From Monarcha castaneiventris obscurior (lineage: Eukaryota > Chordata > Aves > Passeriformes > Monarchidae): a stretch of DNA of 64,000 bases. How positions within the stretch are numbered: position 1 is the stretch's first letter; each line of letters starts with the position of its first letter. The stretch spans positions 10,354,001 through 10,418,000 of the forward strand of contig JAMPIT010000174.1 in the NCBI GenBank assembly GCA_026261815.1. Direction: 5' to 3'. A program made the position numbers and the translations under genes. Under the pieces are notes generated by a model, which saw only the letters and a program-made list of their open reading frames with translations, did not search any database and was not told the origin of the DNA. Positions 12,401 to 26,100 of the stretch are shown here, in pieces.

Positions 12401-13680
12401 CCAAACTATCGGGATTACTAGAAGTAAATAAAAGTTACTTAACTACAAGGATAATCTGCATGCAAAAATAAATGTCTGTAAACTGTAAATGAATTTTAAA
12501 AAAGCAAAATGTTTCTATTCATGTAAAGATGTTTTGGTGCATCCAGTACATAAAAATATTGAGACTGTAAGTATTTTTAGGATCATGATGGATGAAATTC
12601 CTGAAGAGATTATATGATTCAGTTCCACGTGGCAATGGTAGACTGGATTTGGTGCCCTTGGTCTGTTTCTTAGTTTTTCTGTAGCGGTTGTTTATGCTGT
12701 AAAGCTCAGAGAGATGAAAGTTTTGAAAATTTTCAGTGAGCTCCAATTTTGGACCTTCACATAGAATAGACCTGTTGAATTTACTTAAACATTTGCCTTC
12801 AGACTGAGGTGGAAGGCAAGAACAGCTGCTCTAAACAATTATTATAATTAGAATAAAGTAGTCAGAATTAATCAACGAGAAAGGACGCAGTAAATTTTTG
12901 TTATTGCGGCACATATTTTTTAGATTTGTTCTTGTATATATCAGAACATACTACCTTTTTGAAATAAGCTGAGAAATAATATAAATTTTCAATGGTTTGG
13001 CTTTGCTTAATTTTTAACAGATCCACCCACATTATTAAAAATTGCTCATAGTTCATCAGTATAGTTGACTTCAGAATTATACACAGTTAGTATATTCCAC
13101 TGATTTGAAATATTTGGTGCTTGAACTTGATAGTGCTAAATTGATGTCGCTAAATTCTTATGTGTTTGTTATTTTCCGGAGTGCATTAGAAATAAAATAC
13201 ATTGTTATGACTGTCAAATTTTGGCTTCAGAATCATGACTTTTTTTTAGTTCAAGCATTACAACTGTACTGGTTTGGACTATCCCCAACGTTTTTTTTTT
13301 TGTTCAGCACCAGTAAGCTTCTGATAATAACTTTCCAAAGCCATAGACTTATGATTTCACTGTGATTCTCAACCTGAGATGTCATAAAACTAAAGGTCTT
13401 GGTGGCTTGTGTTGCTGTTTGTTTAAATCACTTTCATTTAGAAGTTGAACTGCAAATAGAATGAGAACAGGCTTTCTTAAGCTTTCCAAGATTTTTCCTC
13501 AATCCATCTTGGAAATTATTAAAGAATAATGCTGTTTTCATTATTTGACAACATTTTGTTCCTGTGTCAGTACTGGATAATGTAGACCAAATGTAGTAAC
13601 TATAAAAGGTCAGAGAATTTTATAGAAATTAAGTTGTCATTTAAGGCAGCTGAGATTTATTTTCTGAATTCGAGGCAGTA

Positions 13681-13790
13681 GTTGTTATTACTACTATTAT
13701 TAATAGTAATTATAATAATATTAATATTATAACTGTTATTCTAATTAATGTTATTGTTGTTGTTATCATTATTATTTTTAACATTATTTC
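13681..13790. repeat. Degenerate (ATT)n / TA-rich repeat
   Basis: This is a stretch of imperfect ATT, AAT and GTT trinucleotides, nearly free of C and G. Old, decayed trinucleotide microsatellites look like this. There are no other features. Confidence 0.65.
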
Positions 13791-16746
13791 TAGTGTAATT
13801 AAACTTGAGAATATTTGTAGAAATTGTCAAATAGACATAATTACTGCCAAAATTTTGTACTAGTGCATGGTCAGTTCTATTAGATTCCTTTGAAATTAAC
13901 TATCAGTGGCAATGTGTTTTCCCAAAGAGGTTTTTCACAAATTCTGTTTATTTTTATATTAATGATTAGTATGTGTGGTACATATCTGTATCAATTGCTG
14001 GTTAAACTGCAGCTTGTACCAGAAACTTAACTTTTTGTGAAAGGCTTCATTCTCTTGCTGTTCATTTTCTTATGGAGTAATTGAAAAATCTATTGAGTAT
14101 TTTATTAAGGCAATGTGTTCCCTCCCAAAGAGGGACAGACAGCTCAATTTATTTCTGAACAATGCTCTGCTGTTTGACTCCTATGTTTATATCTGACCTA
14201 ATGCCTTATAACTCTGGTACCTGGCATATATCATGTTAACTAGTACATGTAGCTTTTTTATTCAATAGCTTGGCAAATCTAGAGGCTGTACCATACACAA
14301 CAGCTTCAAAACAGCAAATCCTTATTGTCCATCTTCCACCTCTGTCCAGGAAAAACTCTCAGTCCACAAAGATTTCAATGCCACCATTTATTACAAGTCA
14401 CTGAGATATAAACAAATTATTAAAATGAGGCATATGCATCATTTAAAAGAACTAGGGAAGGGCAATCTGTCTTCATCCCCTGCAAGAAGAAAAGGCTGCT
14501 TTATTCCAAAAAGAATGCAAGGCATTAGAAATCGCTTGCTATTTACCAGAGCTGTAGCTATAAACTATCACAGAGTGTTGAAAGATATGCTTTTAAAATA
14601 AATTCAGTACTAAACATTGAGATCAAGGTCTAGAGTAATTGCCAAAATAACACAACCAATAGCTACAATTCTTGAAACTAGGCACCTAGGTTGTAAACCA
14701 GCAAGGAAATTAAGAATAACCAATGTGGCTGAGACTAAGGAATCTCTGAAGACATCATCCTCAGCTACCCAACATGATGCACTAAGAACACAATTTTTTA
14801 TGAATTTTCCCTTACCTTTTTAGCTCAAACATCAGATCCTACATGTTAAGTGTGTTTTATTTAAAAAGCTATAGGAAAAAGAATAGAAATAGTTTGACGA
14901 TCAGGTAGGGGACCATATATTTCTTTTCTTGCAGGGCAATTGCCAGTCATTCTTCTGGATCCCTTGGTTCTGCATCACTGGTTGTGTAGTGCCCCAGCTT
15001 CGAAGAGTCAGAAGAGCTTTCTTCTTAAAATTTCTATATACTTATTTTCTATAACCACCAAAGCTCAAATATTCTTAACAGCAGGTCTGTTAGAACACTT
15101 TTCAGAAAATATAAGGATAGGTTTGAATGCCCTCAGGCTGGAATTGAAATCAGGTTTCTCACTTTTTAAAATTAATTTACTTACTACATTGCTGCTATGC
15201 AAATAGTTGGGGGAAGGTCAATATCACAGTGAAACAAGGTGAAAGCAATGGTTTATGCTGAAATGTATTTGGGGGCACTCATAATAAACTTTATTTCCTC
15301 ATGGACATACAAATTTGGATATTTCTTTTTCTTGGCCGGGAACTGCAGTTGGATTTTAAGCAAGAACGCCATAGTCCAGGATGCTGTGGGGATGGGGAGG
15401 AAATGTGGAAGATTAATTGGAAAATGTTTGATGAGAATGAAGTGCAGGGCTGCAATATGAATTTATCGTGTTATGGGACTGCACTGAGAGCAGACCTCCT
15501 AAAACTGTCTTAGGTATCGAATTGGGCACTTTAGGTCCTTTCCTGCAAACCTGTGGAGGTATGCCAACAACTGCAGTTTAACTCTGTCAACTTTAGAATT
15601 TAACCCTATATCTGATGATTAGTTATTTTCCTTACAGGTAAAATCAGACTACTTTAGTAGCCTTTGGTTGTTGTTTTAAAATAATTTCACAAACTAATGC
15701 AATAAGTCTTCTGTATTAGCCTGTGCAAATAAAAATGGTGTCATATAGTCAAGTGGTCAGAACATACAGAGATTTGCTTTGGGTGTCCTCATTCCAGCAT
15801 GATCAGAAGGGTGAAACTCTACAAAGGCAACTGTGATGTTTCAGTAATTTGCAAATAATTGCTTTCACAGTAGCTGGAATACAGTCATGTTATAAAATAA
15901 TTTTTATTAAGCCAAGTTTTCTTGGAGAGAAGAAAAGAGAGCAGTAATAAAATACTTAAACAGGGAGGAATACTTTCAGATTTAAACTACCTAACTTACA
16001 AATGTAAACTCAAGTGCTAATACTCATGTGAAATAAGTTGCCGTTGAATATACTGAAATCATGCTACAAATCAGTGCAAGGTGTGCAGGCAGAGATATTT
16101 TTTTTAATGAGAGAAGATGCTGTTACTGGGAGAATAAAAAAAAGGTTCAGAATGATTGCTCTGGGATTTATTTAATTATTTAATTCAGTGGAATATAAAG
16201 GCAGTTGGTTCCTGTGGAGCAGAAGGGGAAGATAACAAACCCCTTTCATTTGTCTTGTGGTATGGAAAGAGAGAAGAAGGGCAGAGAAGTAAGTGGGAAG
16301 AAGTAAGAAGAAGGGGAGGAGTAAGTATTTTAGAAATTCAGTGGAATTTTATTTTGCAATTCATCCTCTAAAATTTGCTCTTGCTCATAACAGTATGTGC
16401 TCATACCCCGTGGGTATGAAACCACAGCCACGAATTTCAATGAGTTTTATTGGCACATTTACATAATTTATGTTGCCTACATCATGGCAAATTTTTCAGG
16501 AAGAAGAAAGATACATAAAATCTTGCAGGGAAGGTACTCTGCTCTGACTTTGTTTTGGTTGGTCATAATTCCATTGGAAGCTGACAGACATTTCTCACTG
16601 TGGTTGAGTTTTATATGACATGTGAAGTAAAACACACTAGACTTAAATCACTTTTTCAGATTCTATTTCCTTTCATTGTCTTTGGGGTAATTCAGATTTC
16701 TTTTTCTATCTGAATCGTAAGGGTGTCTCAAAAAAGATGCCAGAGA

Positions 16747-16763
16747 TTATATATATATATATA
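16747..16763. repeat. (AT)n dinucleotide run
   Basis: This is a perfect alternating AT tract of about 17 bases, a minor microsatellite. Confidence 0.8.
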
Positions 16764-19700
16764 AAAGCCAGAGCTTTTATTTTGGGAAGAAATATTTGTT
16801 TTCCCCACATCCTAATAATCATATGAAAGAGATTGCAGGTGCTATTCACCCTCTTCTCTTCAAAGGTTGGAACTGACCCAGGCCAAAATTTTGACTTCAT
16901 GAACTCAGTGGAAAACTCCCACAGACCCTGCTGAGGTCAGGAAGGGTAACATTAGATAATTGTCACTTTTCTGTCTTCCCTTTGACCTCAGTAAAATAGG
17001 TTGAAATGATTCTGATTCAGATTTACAGATTTTCAAGCTCAAAATGTTGTTGAATGAAAGCCGAGACACATATTCTTTAAATGACTGCAGCATGTTTGGG
17101 ATATAGTTAAGTTACAGGGTGTGTACAGCAGGCAAAAAACACTGAATAGATTGAGAATTGTTTACTCTGCAAACCCTAGGCAACATCCCCAGTTTTTAGA
17201 GTTATATGTGAGAGATACAGGATTTCTCTAAACTAGCAAGATGTAAATCAAATAACAGCAAGAAGACATGTATTACTAACTTCTAACTTCTAAGGCGAGG
17301 ATTTTTTTCTCATTTATTTGGATGGGTAAATTACCGTTTACACTACATTTTCAGTAAGTCAAATGGACATTCTAACAGTGTTGGCTGCTGAACCAGCTAT
17401 GGAGTAATCAAGCTAAGGAGGAAATGGAGACAGTGTAGCTAAAAGTCGTGAGGTGTCAGTCAGCATCATGCAGGCAAATAAGGGCAAAACAGATCCAGTG
17501 CTGGGGATTAAAAGTGTTGTGTCCTAGAGCATATGCAGATGTTAACAAACAAAGAAACCCAAGTCTTACACTAATGTACATCAACTTATATTTTTCCTAT
17601 GAAGTGGTGCCATTTTTCCAAAGCAAAACTATTTGACTTTTCAATTCAAATGAAACAGATTGGCTGAAGTTAAACTAAATCAGATTTTGACTGTACTGTC
17701 AGGTATTTAACAGGCAGTTTTCTGACTGAGAAAATTTGAAATTATCACAAAAGGTATCCGATTTGACATTAGTTTTATGTTTTCTGTTTCTGTTCATGTT
17801 GATAAATGATGATTTTCATCTATCCAGAGGTTTGGTCTCAGAAGAGAACGGAGTTTTGGTGAAAAAATAATCAAACAACCAAAAAACCCAATCTAAATTG
17901 TTGAAAGGATACGATTATATTAAATAGCCCTTAAGGGGAACAAAAACAAAAGAAAGATTGTTTTTAATGCAGAAGTTTGGAACAACAATACACCCTTGGA
18001 AAAACGCATTTTACATAGATAAAAGGCACAGCTAATTTCTCGAATAATAAGCAAGATATAAAATACAGAATTCAACTTTCTTAAATGAATTTCTACAAGA
18101 AATCTGTGTACTATCTGGGCATTAGACCAGAGCAATTTGTGTGTGGTCGTTTGAATGAAAAAACAATATGCAGCTCTAATTGAAGGAAGGGGAATTTGGC
18201 CTGTAGAGTCATTGCTTACTAGTCAAAACAGAGATTTAAGAAAATATAGACTTGTCTTAATTCTAATATGTAGTTTTGGAGTAAATCAAGGAGTGCTCTG
18301 TTTGTATTAGATTTTGCTGAATGCCCCTGTTTACTTGTACTAAGTGCTGCTGAAGAAATAGAAGAAGACATAGACCAGACATTTTATAATTTAAACAGCC
18401 TGATAACAGAAAACATACAGTATGCTAAGGGGAAGTGTCTGTTGATTTTGATTTACATTTCATTCATTTACTAACTTAAATAGATTTTAAGCCACCTGCA
18501 TTAATTTGAACATATTTGACTAAGAGTTGGCCAAAGACCAGAATAGCTGCAGAAGCAGCACAAGAGAAGGAAAGTCACGTTGTAGAGCTAGAAATAAGGG
18601 GAAATTTAGGAGTACAGATGAATTCATGAAGATCTTAAGGCTAAGAAAAATTAAATTCATGGCACAGGAACTGTTTAATCGGGAATTATATGTAAGTACT
18701 GCATAAGTGATGGATTAAAGCATGAGGCTTAGAGTGCACATGCAGGCGTCTATGCAGAAGGCAGAATGGTGCCCTGAAGAGTGTGAGCCTGGCCCCTAAG
18801 CAAGCCAAAATCCTGAATGAAATCCACTGTCTCTCCAGACACAGCATGGGGAGAATTAGAGATATCAGGATAATGACCCAGAACTTGTTCTTAAGCAGAA
18901 ATGTGTTTAGTGCAGAGCTGCACTCCTGCTTCATCCCTGGAAGATCCAGATCCAGGCTTCTCTGTCTGCTCAACACCAATCCTCTGACAGTTCATATGGG
19001 AAAGGCGATGTTTAGAACAGACTTCATCTTACCTGCTGAAAGTGAAAGGTCAAAATGTAGTTAAAGCCAGACAGCTTGAGAGAAATTGTGACTGTACTCA
19101 GTGTTTAAGGTGCGGAACTTGGTAGTTTAACTCAGTACAAAACTTTCCTAGTTATGGTACTGAGCTGACCTGGGCTGGGATCCCAGATGTTGGGACTGCA
19201 GCCTGGAAGGAGACATGCATTCCACCCACACCCTGATAGCACAAACATTAGCAGAGGGTCTGTGTTTCTCCAAGGTTAATGCCTTACCACAGGAATACAA
19301 TCTGTTTTCCATCTGCCTCTCCTCGCTCTTCTCTCTCCACCAGTGAATCCTGGAGCAACTTCAGCAGTAGGCATGTGGAGTGTGCTTCCTTCCCTAAACC
19401 ACAGAGTGATTAGGGCACTCTGCTGAGAGAGATGGGTTTGAATCCCTATAAGCAGGTTAAAATATTATTGCAGTCTTTTTTTCATCCAAATCCTGGGACT
19501 GGAAGCCAAAAGTAACATCAAAGCAGTATAATTTCCTTCCTATGCTTAGCAAAACTTTTAGTAACATGATGGGCATGCAGTGCTCATACAGTCCTCAGTT
19601 TGATCTTGTTGCCAGCAAGGAAGACATATGCTAATTGTAGCGGATTCAGTTGTCTGTCACTCAAATTTACTTATTTTGAGTCTGATTGAAAAAAAAATAT

Positions 19701-19841
19701 ATATATCCCTCAGGAATTCTTTGACTTTCTTCTCTTCTGAATGGATTATATAGCAAATAATTTTATTCAGTTTCGTCCCATATTAAGAAACATAATATTT
19801 TCTTATTTTCTGGATGCACAACACCCTCCAGGGCCATTCCA

Positions 19842-19860
19842 CCCCCCCCCCCCCCCCCCC
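19842..19860. repeat. C19 homopolymer run
   Basis: Nineteen consecutive C bases on the plus strand follow a single A at 19841 and are followed by GG. Long C/G homopolymers are much rarer than A/T runs and often vary in length or are misread in sequencing. The exact length should be treated cautiously. Confidence 0.85.
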
Positions 19861-20337
19861 GGTCCTGACCTCTTTTATTTTTGAAAAAATTTTTCTACAT
19901 GTACTGAACTCCCTGTGTAAGGCTTTCCCTGTTGCAGCACACTGGTGGAACGTACAGTCCTGTTCCAGATACAAATGTTTGGCATGATGTTCCCAGCTTG
20001 GAGTCAACTGTTTATGACTTTCCTCAGCAGCACGACAGCGCTGTGTGATTAAATATGCTCAGATTTCTCTCTGTTCTGCTTTAGTTTATGTTGACCGAAA
20101 ATATGACAATTAAATTCACCTACTTGGAACCTCACCAAAATAAATCATCTCTATTTTGTTTGAAGTTGTGGCTCTCAGTACAAGCCAATAAACTCCTAAG
20201 GAAAAAAAGCTACAATAAGTAATAGGCAAGAATTTTTCTACATGCAAAATGAAGGTAGAATCAAAGAGGAGGACAACACTGGGCTGATGCTGTGTCAATG
20301 TGCTGCAACAGAATTTACATTTATTGCCAACAAACTA

Positions 20338-20667
20338 TAACTCTCTACAAGTACCTGAAAGGAAGTTATAGTAAGGTGAGGGTCTGTCTCTTCTTTCAAG
20401 TAACAAGCATAGGCACAAAGAAGAAATGACCTCAAGTTGCACCAGGGGAGGTTTAGACTGGATATTAGGAAAAAAAATTCACCCAAAGGTTTGTCAAGTA
20501 CAGGCACAGGCTACCCAGGAAAGTGGTTGAGTCATCTACCCTGGAGATATTTAAAAGATGTGAAGATGGGGCACTTAGGGACATGATTTAGTGGTGACTT
20601 GGTAGTGCTGGGTTAACTGACTGACTTGAAGATCTTAAAGGTCTTTTCTAACCTTAACAATTCCATG
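20338..20667 (+). mobile_element. CR1 LINE 3' end, plus strand
   Basis: Successive CR1 landmarks are read in order: CTCTCTACAAGTACCTGAAA, CCTCAAGTTGCACCAGGGGA, TGGATATTAGGAAAAAAAAT, AGGAAAGTGGTTGAGTCATC, CCTGGAGATATTTAAAAGA, GTGCTGGGTTAACTGACTGA, and a terminal AAAGGTCTTTTCTAACCTTA followed by a decayed tail ending in ATTCCATG. About 330 bp of the end of ORF2 and 3'UTR remain, 5'-truncated. The antisense open frame in this interval is a shadow of the repeat. Confidence 0.95.
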
Positions 20668-21397
20668 TCGATTGCAATAAAATTATTCTTAAGTTGTATG
20701 AATTTTGTTGCCCTGAAGTTACTGTAAAATATGATATAAATTTTATTGGTCCTATTTACAAACTAACATTTTCAAAAGTTTCATGTAGTAAAAGATGGAG
20801 AGAAGGAAAGGGAAAGGGCTAGGAAAAGAAGAAAATCTTCTTTATTCTTTAAGTCAGACTTCAAAACAATCACATTCTTCCTAAATTTGTCTGAAAATAT
20901 TTCCATGGATAGATAGGTTGTGTTTCCTCAGGAAGCTATCTATTTACCATGTTACAGTATATGCAGCAGTGTAGCTGACAGAGTTTTTCTCTTCTTTGTA
21001 TAGAGGATTTAGATAGTCAGTAGAACACAGAAATGTGTAACATAATGATTTTGTTACTTGAGGGTGGTTTGGACACTGATACAGTGTGCAGGAATCTGGC
21101 TTCCTTCCTTCAGTGTAGGGAAATGGTCTGTTTGTACAAAGTATAACTGTAGCAAAGTAAAACATTTACAATAAATGAAAATTTATCTTAAAAAACCCAG
21201 AAATATTTCAGTAGAGGTTACTGTAGGAGAATAATGAAGTGACTATTCTTCAGCTACACAACACACAGTACCACCCACAGAACAGGCTGCCCTATAAACA
21301 AGCACCAACTGCTATCTATTGTTTTACATTAATTATAAACTTTGTAAGGACAAAGGGTGATATAATCAAATCCCCAAATATTTTTATGTAAATTTTT

Positions 21398-21433
21398 TGC
21401 TGGTTTTAAGTCAAGTGCTGGTTTTAGATCAAG
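21398..21433. repeat. 18-bp tandem duplication
   Basis: Two adjacent 18-base units, TGCTGGTTTTAAGTCAAG and TGCTGGTTTTAGATCAAG, differ at two positions. The divergence implies an old local duplication. No coding or regulatory role is apparent. Confidence 0.85.
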
Positions 21434-23071
21434 TACTGCTTTATTTGGATGCAGTTAATTTGACTGGACTCATAAGATGAATCTTTCTCTTTTTTTTCTA
21501 AAATGTGCAAGATTCAAGACTGAGAGGCAAAGGTGATAGCAGAAGCACAATCTAGCAGTTGAAGTCTGAAAGCTAGGGCATACAGGCTCAGATTTTAAAG
21601 GTTTATGATTTTCAGACATTCCTCCCTAGGAAATATTCCAAGGTGAGCATCCAAAAGTTAACTCACACTCCTGAAAGACTTGTCTTTGGTTTCAGGTTCC
21701 AAGCTTTGTCTTACTACTGTTAAAGCTTAATTTGAAAACCTGATTGTTTGCTACTTCTCTTCTTCAATGAAAATTATTAAAGTGGGCAAAACACCCTTGG
21801 TTAATTGCTATTTACAAAATGTTTCTTTTTCTAAGGAAATTTATGTAAAAGCAAACTACAAGACTGAAGAATTTATCTAGTTTTAAAACTGATATTACAG
21901 TTAGGCTGATACAAAAAATAGGTTTACTGTGGAAAAGAAACACCTGCAAGTAGGTCCAGGAACAAAGAACAGCTGCAGCCAGGAAACCTATTTGAAAGTC
22001 TGTACAGGACTTGCGGTGTCTCAGGATAGAGAGACAAAGCTTGTTTCACACTAAGACTTTTTAAGATCTGCTCTCAGGTTTCAGTTCCTTCCTTTCCTGC
22101 TCCACAGGCCAGTAATTGCCTGACCCAAATGGCAGAGGGATCAGACAGGGAAAACAGTGCCAAGGGCTGGATCTCCCAAGGTCACACCCCCACCACCAGC
22201 TGTGCCATCAGGCTGCCTTTTCACCACTTTGTCTTGAGCTGTTTCCCACATGACAGCACCCACCAGCACCACAGGGGATGGGTGGTTGCTTGTGGCCCTT
22301 TCCTGGAAAATCAAATAAGTCCTCCTGGAACAGCTAAGAGATGTTCCTGGGTGTTAGTAAGAGAAGGAAAAAGAACACACTACCTATCTTATTGACTTCT
22401 TGGGGAAACACCATAACTAATAGATTATTACAAAGGCAAGGAAATCCTTTTCTCTTGACATGGTCCCAGGCCAGTATTTCAGGGAGAAGAAAATAAAAAT
22501 CAAACCTGCCAGAAGGGAGAGTGCAGGAGCAGACTCCTCATTATGGCTCTGGGATGTAAAAAATACTCATCTTTTGTGTTTTACTTGCTCTGGGTAATTA
22601 GAGAACAAAGTTAGGTTGCAAGTCTCACAGGGTTCACTGTTTTGGCATCAAAGTCTCTACACTCAGCACAGAGAGTTTCTGGGCATCTAATATGAGATTT
22701 GCTACTCCTTTTCAAGAGGTTAGAGTCCTGGCAGGCTTGACCTTTGAACTTTTCTCTTTCTTTTCCTAATAGAACTTACAGAGGTAGAAATTTTGACCTG
22801 TCAAGAAGTAGATTCTGCAGAGCAAGAGAAAGTGATACAGCTATCGACTTCATGACAAATGGCAGTGATTATATCCTAGCAGGCCATCTGTGACTAATTT
22901 ATGGCATCACAGGTGCACAGGAGGCAGCAGCAAGTAGGCAGTTCAGTAGGGAAAGGACCCGTAACAGTCTCTCTATAGGGACTTCAAAGGTTAATTGATT
23001 AGGGAAAGGAAAAGTTACCGGTTGTAATAGCTGGGTTTTAACAACAAAACAAAAAGAAATTTTTATTAAAG

Positions 23072-23165
23072 GGAAGGAAGGAAGGAAGGAAGGAAGGAAG
23101 GAAGGAAGGAAGGAAGGAAGGAAGGAAGGAAGGAAGGAAGGAAGGAAGGAAGGAAGGAAGGAAGG
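23072..23165. repeat. (GGAA)n tetranucleotide microsatellite, about 23 units
   Basis: This is an uninterrupted GGAA array of about 94 bases on the plus strand, with no interruptions in the sequence as given. GGAA is the core recognition motif of ETS-family transcription factors, and long GGAA arrays are known to be able to act as ETS-bound enhancers. Whether this one does is unknown. The perfection of the array indicates recent expansion and likely length polymorphism. Confidence 0.97.
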
Positions 23166-26100
23166 TTGAACTAGAAATGAAAAGTATTTTTATCCTTAAA
23201 CTACCACATTGTTTTCTTGCTTAAAACATTTTTAAAAGGCAAAGATGAATTTTCAGTGAAAATATTTTCTTGCATTATAGTAACCAGTAAGAAAATATTG
23301 AACAGCTGTAATAGCTATAATGTAATACACCCTGTAGAAAGCAAAATATGCGCTTGAAATGAGCACTGGACAGTGAGCACAGCCTGATACAGTTCAGTAG
23401 GGAGCACCTAAATGAATTAAGGTCAAACACCCTCTTCTTTGATTTTGCAACAGGTGGACACTATCTTCAAGAACAAGTCTGCATTTCTGCTTGTGACCTG
23501 GAATAAGCTGATTAAATTTGCTCTGTAAGTGGAAGGATGTGAGGCAGCCCTGTGATAGCAGCAGTTGGATCTTTGGTCTGATTCAAGCCCATCCAAGCAG
23601 GGGCCAGAAACTGCTCAAGCCAAATTTCAGCAGTGGGATATTTCCTCAGATGAGGAGAGCATCATGCCTGGCTGTCTCTGACTCCTCAAACAGGCAGGTG
23701 ATGGTGGGAGAGTTGGGATGAGTTGGGAGAGTATTTAGAATGACTCACATGTTTTGCTTCTGTGGCACCTTAATGATTCTACTGTAATGCTCCTGGCCCA
23801 TGGATATGTGCTTCCTTCTGTGACAAAACCTGCACAATATTCATATAGTCATTTAAAATAAAAATATTTAATATTATTCTTTTACAGTACCAAAAATGTA
23901 GTCAATAATATTGGAAAAAGAATTCTCAAGACAAAAAAGCCCAGAATTGTTTAAAAAAAACCAAAACAGCTTCAGCAGCAGTATTTTGGTTGCCCGCTGT
24001 ATCGGTTTGTTTATTTTTCTATGATCACTGAATTTGCTTGAAAGAATGAGAATGCTTATTTAAAAATCATTTTCTTTAGCACTATTCAGTATGTCTCCCA
24101 GATCCCCAAGAATGAATTAGAAACAGATTTCATATAAAATATGACTATAGTGAAGAATTAAAGTAATGAAAAATGTGATTGTTAATTCCTTTGGTTGTTT
24201 ACTGGCCAGAAAAAAAAAAAAAACCAACAACTTTTATTCAAACAAATGATCATAATCTAAATTAATTCTTTTAGCTTATATCATGCCCAGAAAACTGGAT
24301 TGTGACTGAGGGCAAGGGATTTGAGAAAGCTCCATCTCACAGTCTTGGAAAAGACATGTTTATAGGTTTCCTTGTAATGGTCATCTGAGTGTAGTAAACT
24401 ACTCCAAAATACGACAGCTTTATCACAGATCCAGGAAGTGTCTAAGTGGGGGTTAATGAGGAGTAGGTGTTCTACTCTGCCTCTCTGTCTCTCTCTGCTG
24501 TGCCTGGTCTCCATAGACAAACCCTAGACCACAACCCTGCAGTGAGATTCAGACAGATTGACCCAAGTCCATGCTGATGAAAAAACAAGTTCTTCTAAAA
24601 TCGTAAGATTGGCCCAGTAGTCAATAAATGCATGCTAAAAGCAACAACAACAACAAAAATATTCTGAAATGCTTCTATTGGTTTATAAGTTTTAAATTTT
24701 ATTTTTTATTTCCCTGTTTTTCAGAGTCAGGAAAAATTAGAAATCTTTTCTAAGAAATGGAACCAGAGGTGTCATCCTGATGTAATGGGTGGTCTCAAAG
24801 AGTTGAGACATAAGAAAAATGTCTTGAATGATCTCAAACATAGAATGGGTATTGTCAGTGCTATATTAAATATAATATTCAAATAGCAAATTATAAACCA
24901 GACAAAGACGAATGGAATTTTTTGAACATACTGGGCATTAACATTTTTGCTCTGTCTCTAGTGAAAATTTAATTACTTTACTGATTCTATTATATATATA
25001 TTTTTTGCAGATAACAGGCTACTTTTAATGAAGCTTCTTTTTGGTGCTTTTTTAATGCCTCATTTGAGGGATGTGTGGTTAAGGTGATCATTGATTCTTG
25101 CTCCCTTACTAGCTAAGCTGCTCTGATTTAATCAGAAAATAGGTTGTGCTGGTTTTTGGCTGGTGAAGATTTAGGTAAAAGCCATTATTTTTACCCTTTG
25201 TAGTATATGACCTGGTTGCAATATTGATTTTTCAGAGATGGATAAATGCCACAGGAAAATACCTTTTAACAGAGAGGATTCAAGGAGCTCTAGGCATGGT
25301 GTTTAGGCAGATAATCTCTGTTTGAGTTACATTTTCCCTGAAGTGTGGGTTGGTTCATGAAAGTATTTGCTTTCCTGATAAGAAGCCTTTGGACATTTTC
25401 CCAGGTAGTGGAACTAATTCATATGATACATTCGTATACTGTTCCAATCAAATTTTGATATCTTAACCTACTTTTCAAAAAATGTTGTGTTTTAACTTTC
25501 CACTCCTTAGCCTGCAGCTGATTAATTTCATTGTGCTTTCTGCTGTGGCAGCTCCTACAGGACCTCTCATCTCCAGGGTGTTTTTTTCATTGCAGAAGTA
25601 TTTGAAAATATTGTTTGTAGTAAGCTAACACATAGAAAACTGACAACGTGATTTGAACTTTAATCTTCAGGTGCTTTTCAGAGAAACTAAAACCAAATGC
25701 ATCTCTAATATAATATTTTACTTATTTACGTTGGAAACATCCATAGGTGGTTTGCCAGTGATGTACATATGAGAAAGTGTTGTTTCTCTGCATATGGATC
25801 CTGTTCTACTAGACAGTAAATACAACTATGAAGATCAGAACAGCAGCTTTATATACATAAAGAAGAAGTAATAGGCTCACCAGCATTGATCTGCTTGTGC
25901 TTATCCAATTTTCCTGCTGGAAGGGAAAATAAAGGATAAAAAAGTCTTCTACCTACAGAGAATTAATACAGAATTTATTGCATAAGCACATACTCAGTTA
26001 CCTCTTGACTGCTAGTCATAAACCATAGTTCCTTTCTTTGTCTTCCTTCTGAGTTATAGGTTAACAAATCATGATTTTGGCCTGCAGACTGCATGCTATC

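Larger units (their letters stand above)
12401..20337. other. Unannotated noncoding stretch
   Basis: No exon or transposon is recognised. Simple sequence includes a degraded ATT-type trinucleotide region (about 13681-13790), an AT run (16747-16763) and the C19 run at 19842-19860. Open frames are 97 codons or shorter, with no recognised domain. Confidence 0.65.

Noticed and set aside
12179..12471. Open frames on both strands around 12179-12471
   Set aside because: They are composed of a CR1 fragment plus TG/TA simple repeat, so coding is very unlikely.
19783..20007. Minus-strand open frame with a poly-Gly run
   Set aside because: The Gly run is the C19 homopolymer. There is no domain and no splice support.
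20295..20507. Minus-strand open frame of 70 codons
   Set aside because: It is antisense to the plus-strand CR1 3' end at 20338-20667.
24979..25008. TATATATATATTTTTTGCAG as a splice acceptor
   Set aside because: The AT repeat gives an acceptor-like look, but the downstream sequence has no extended open frame.
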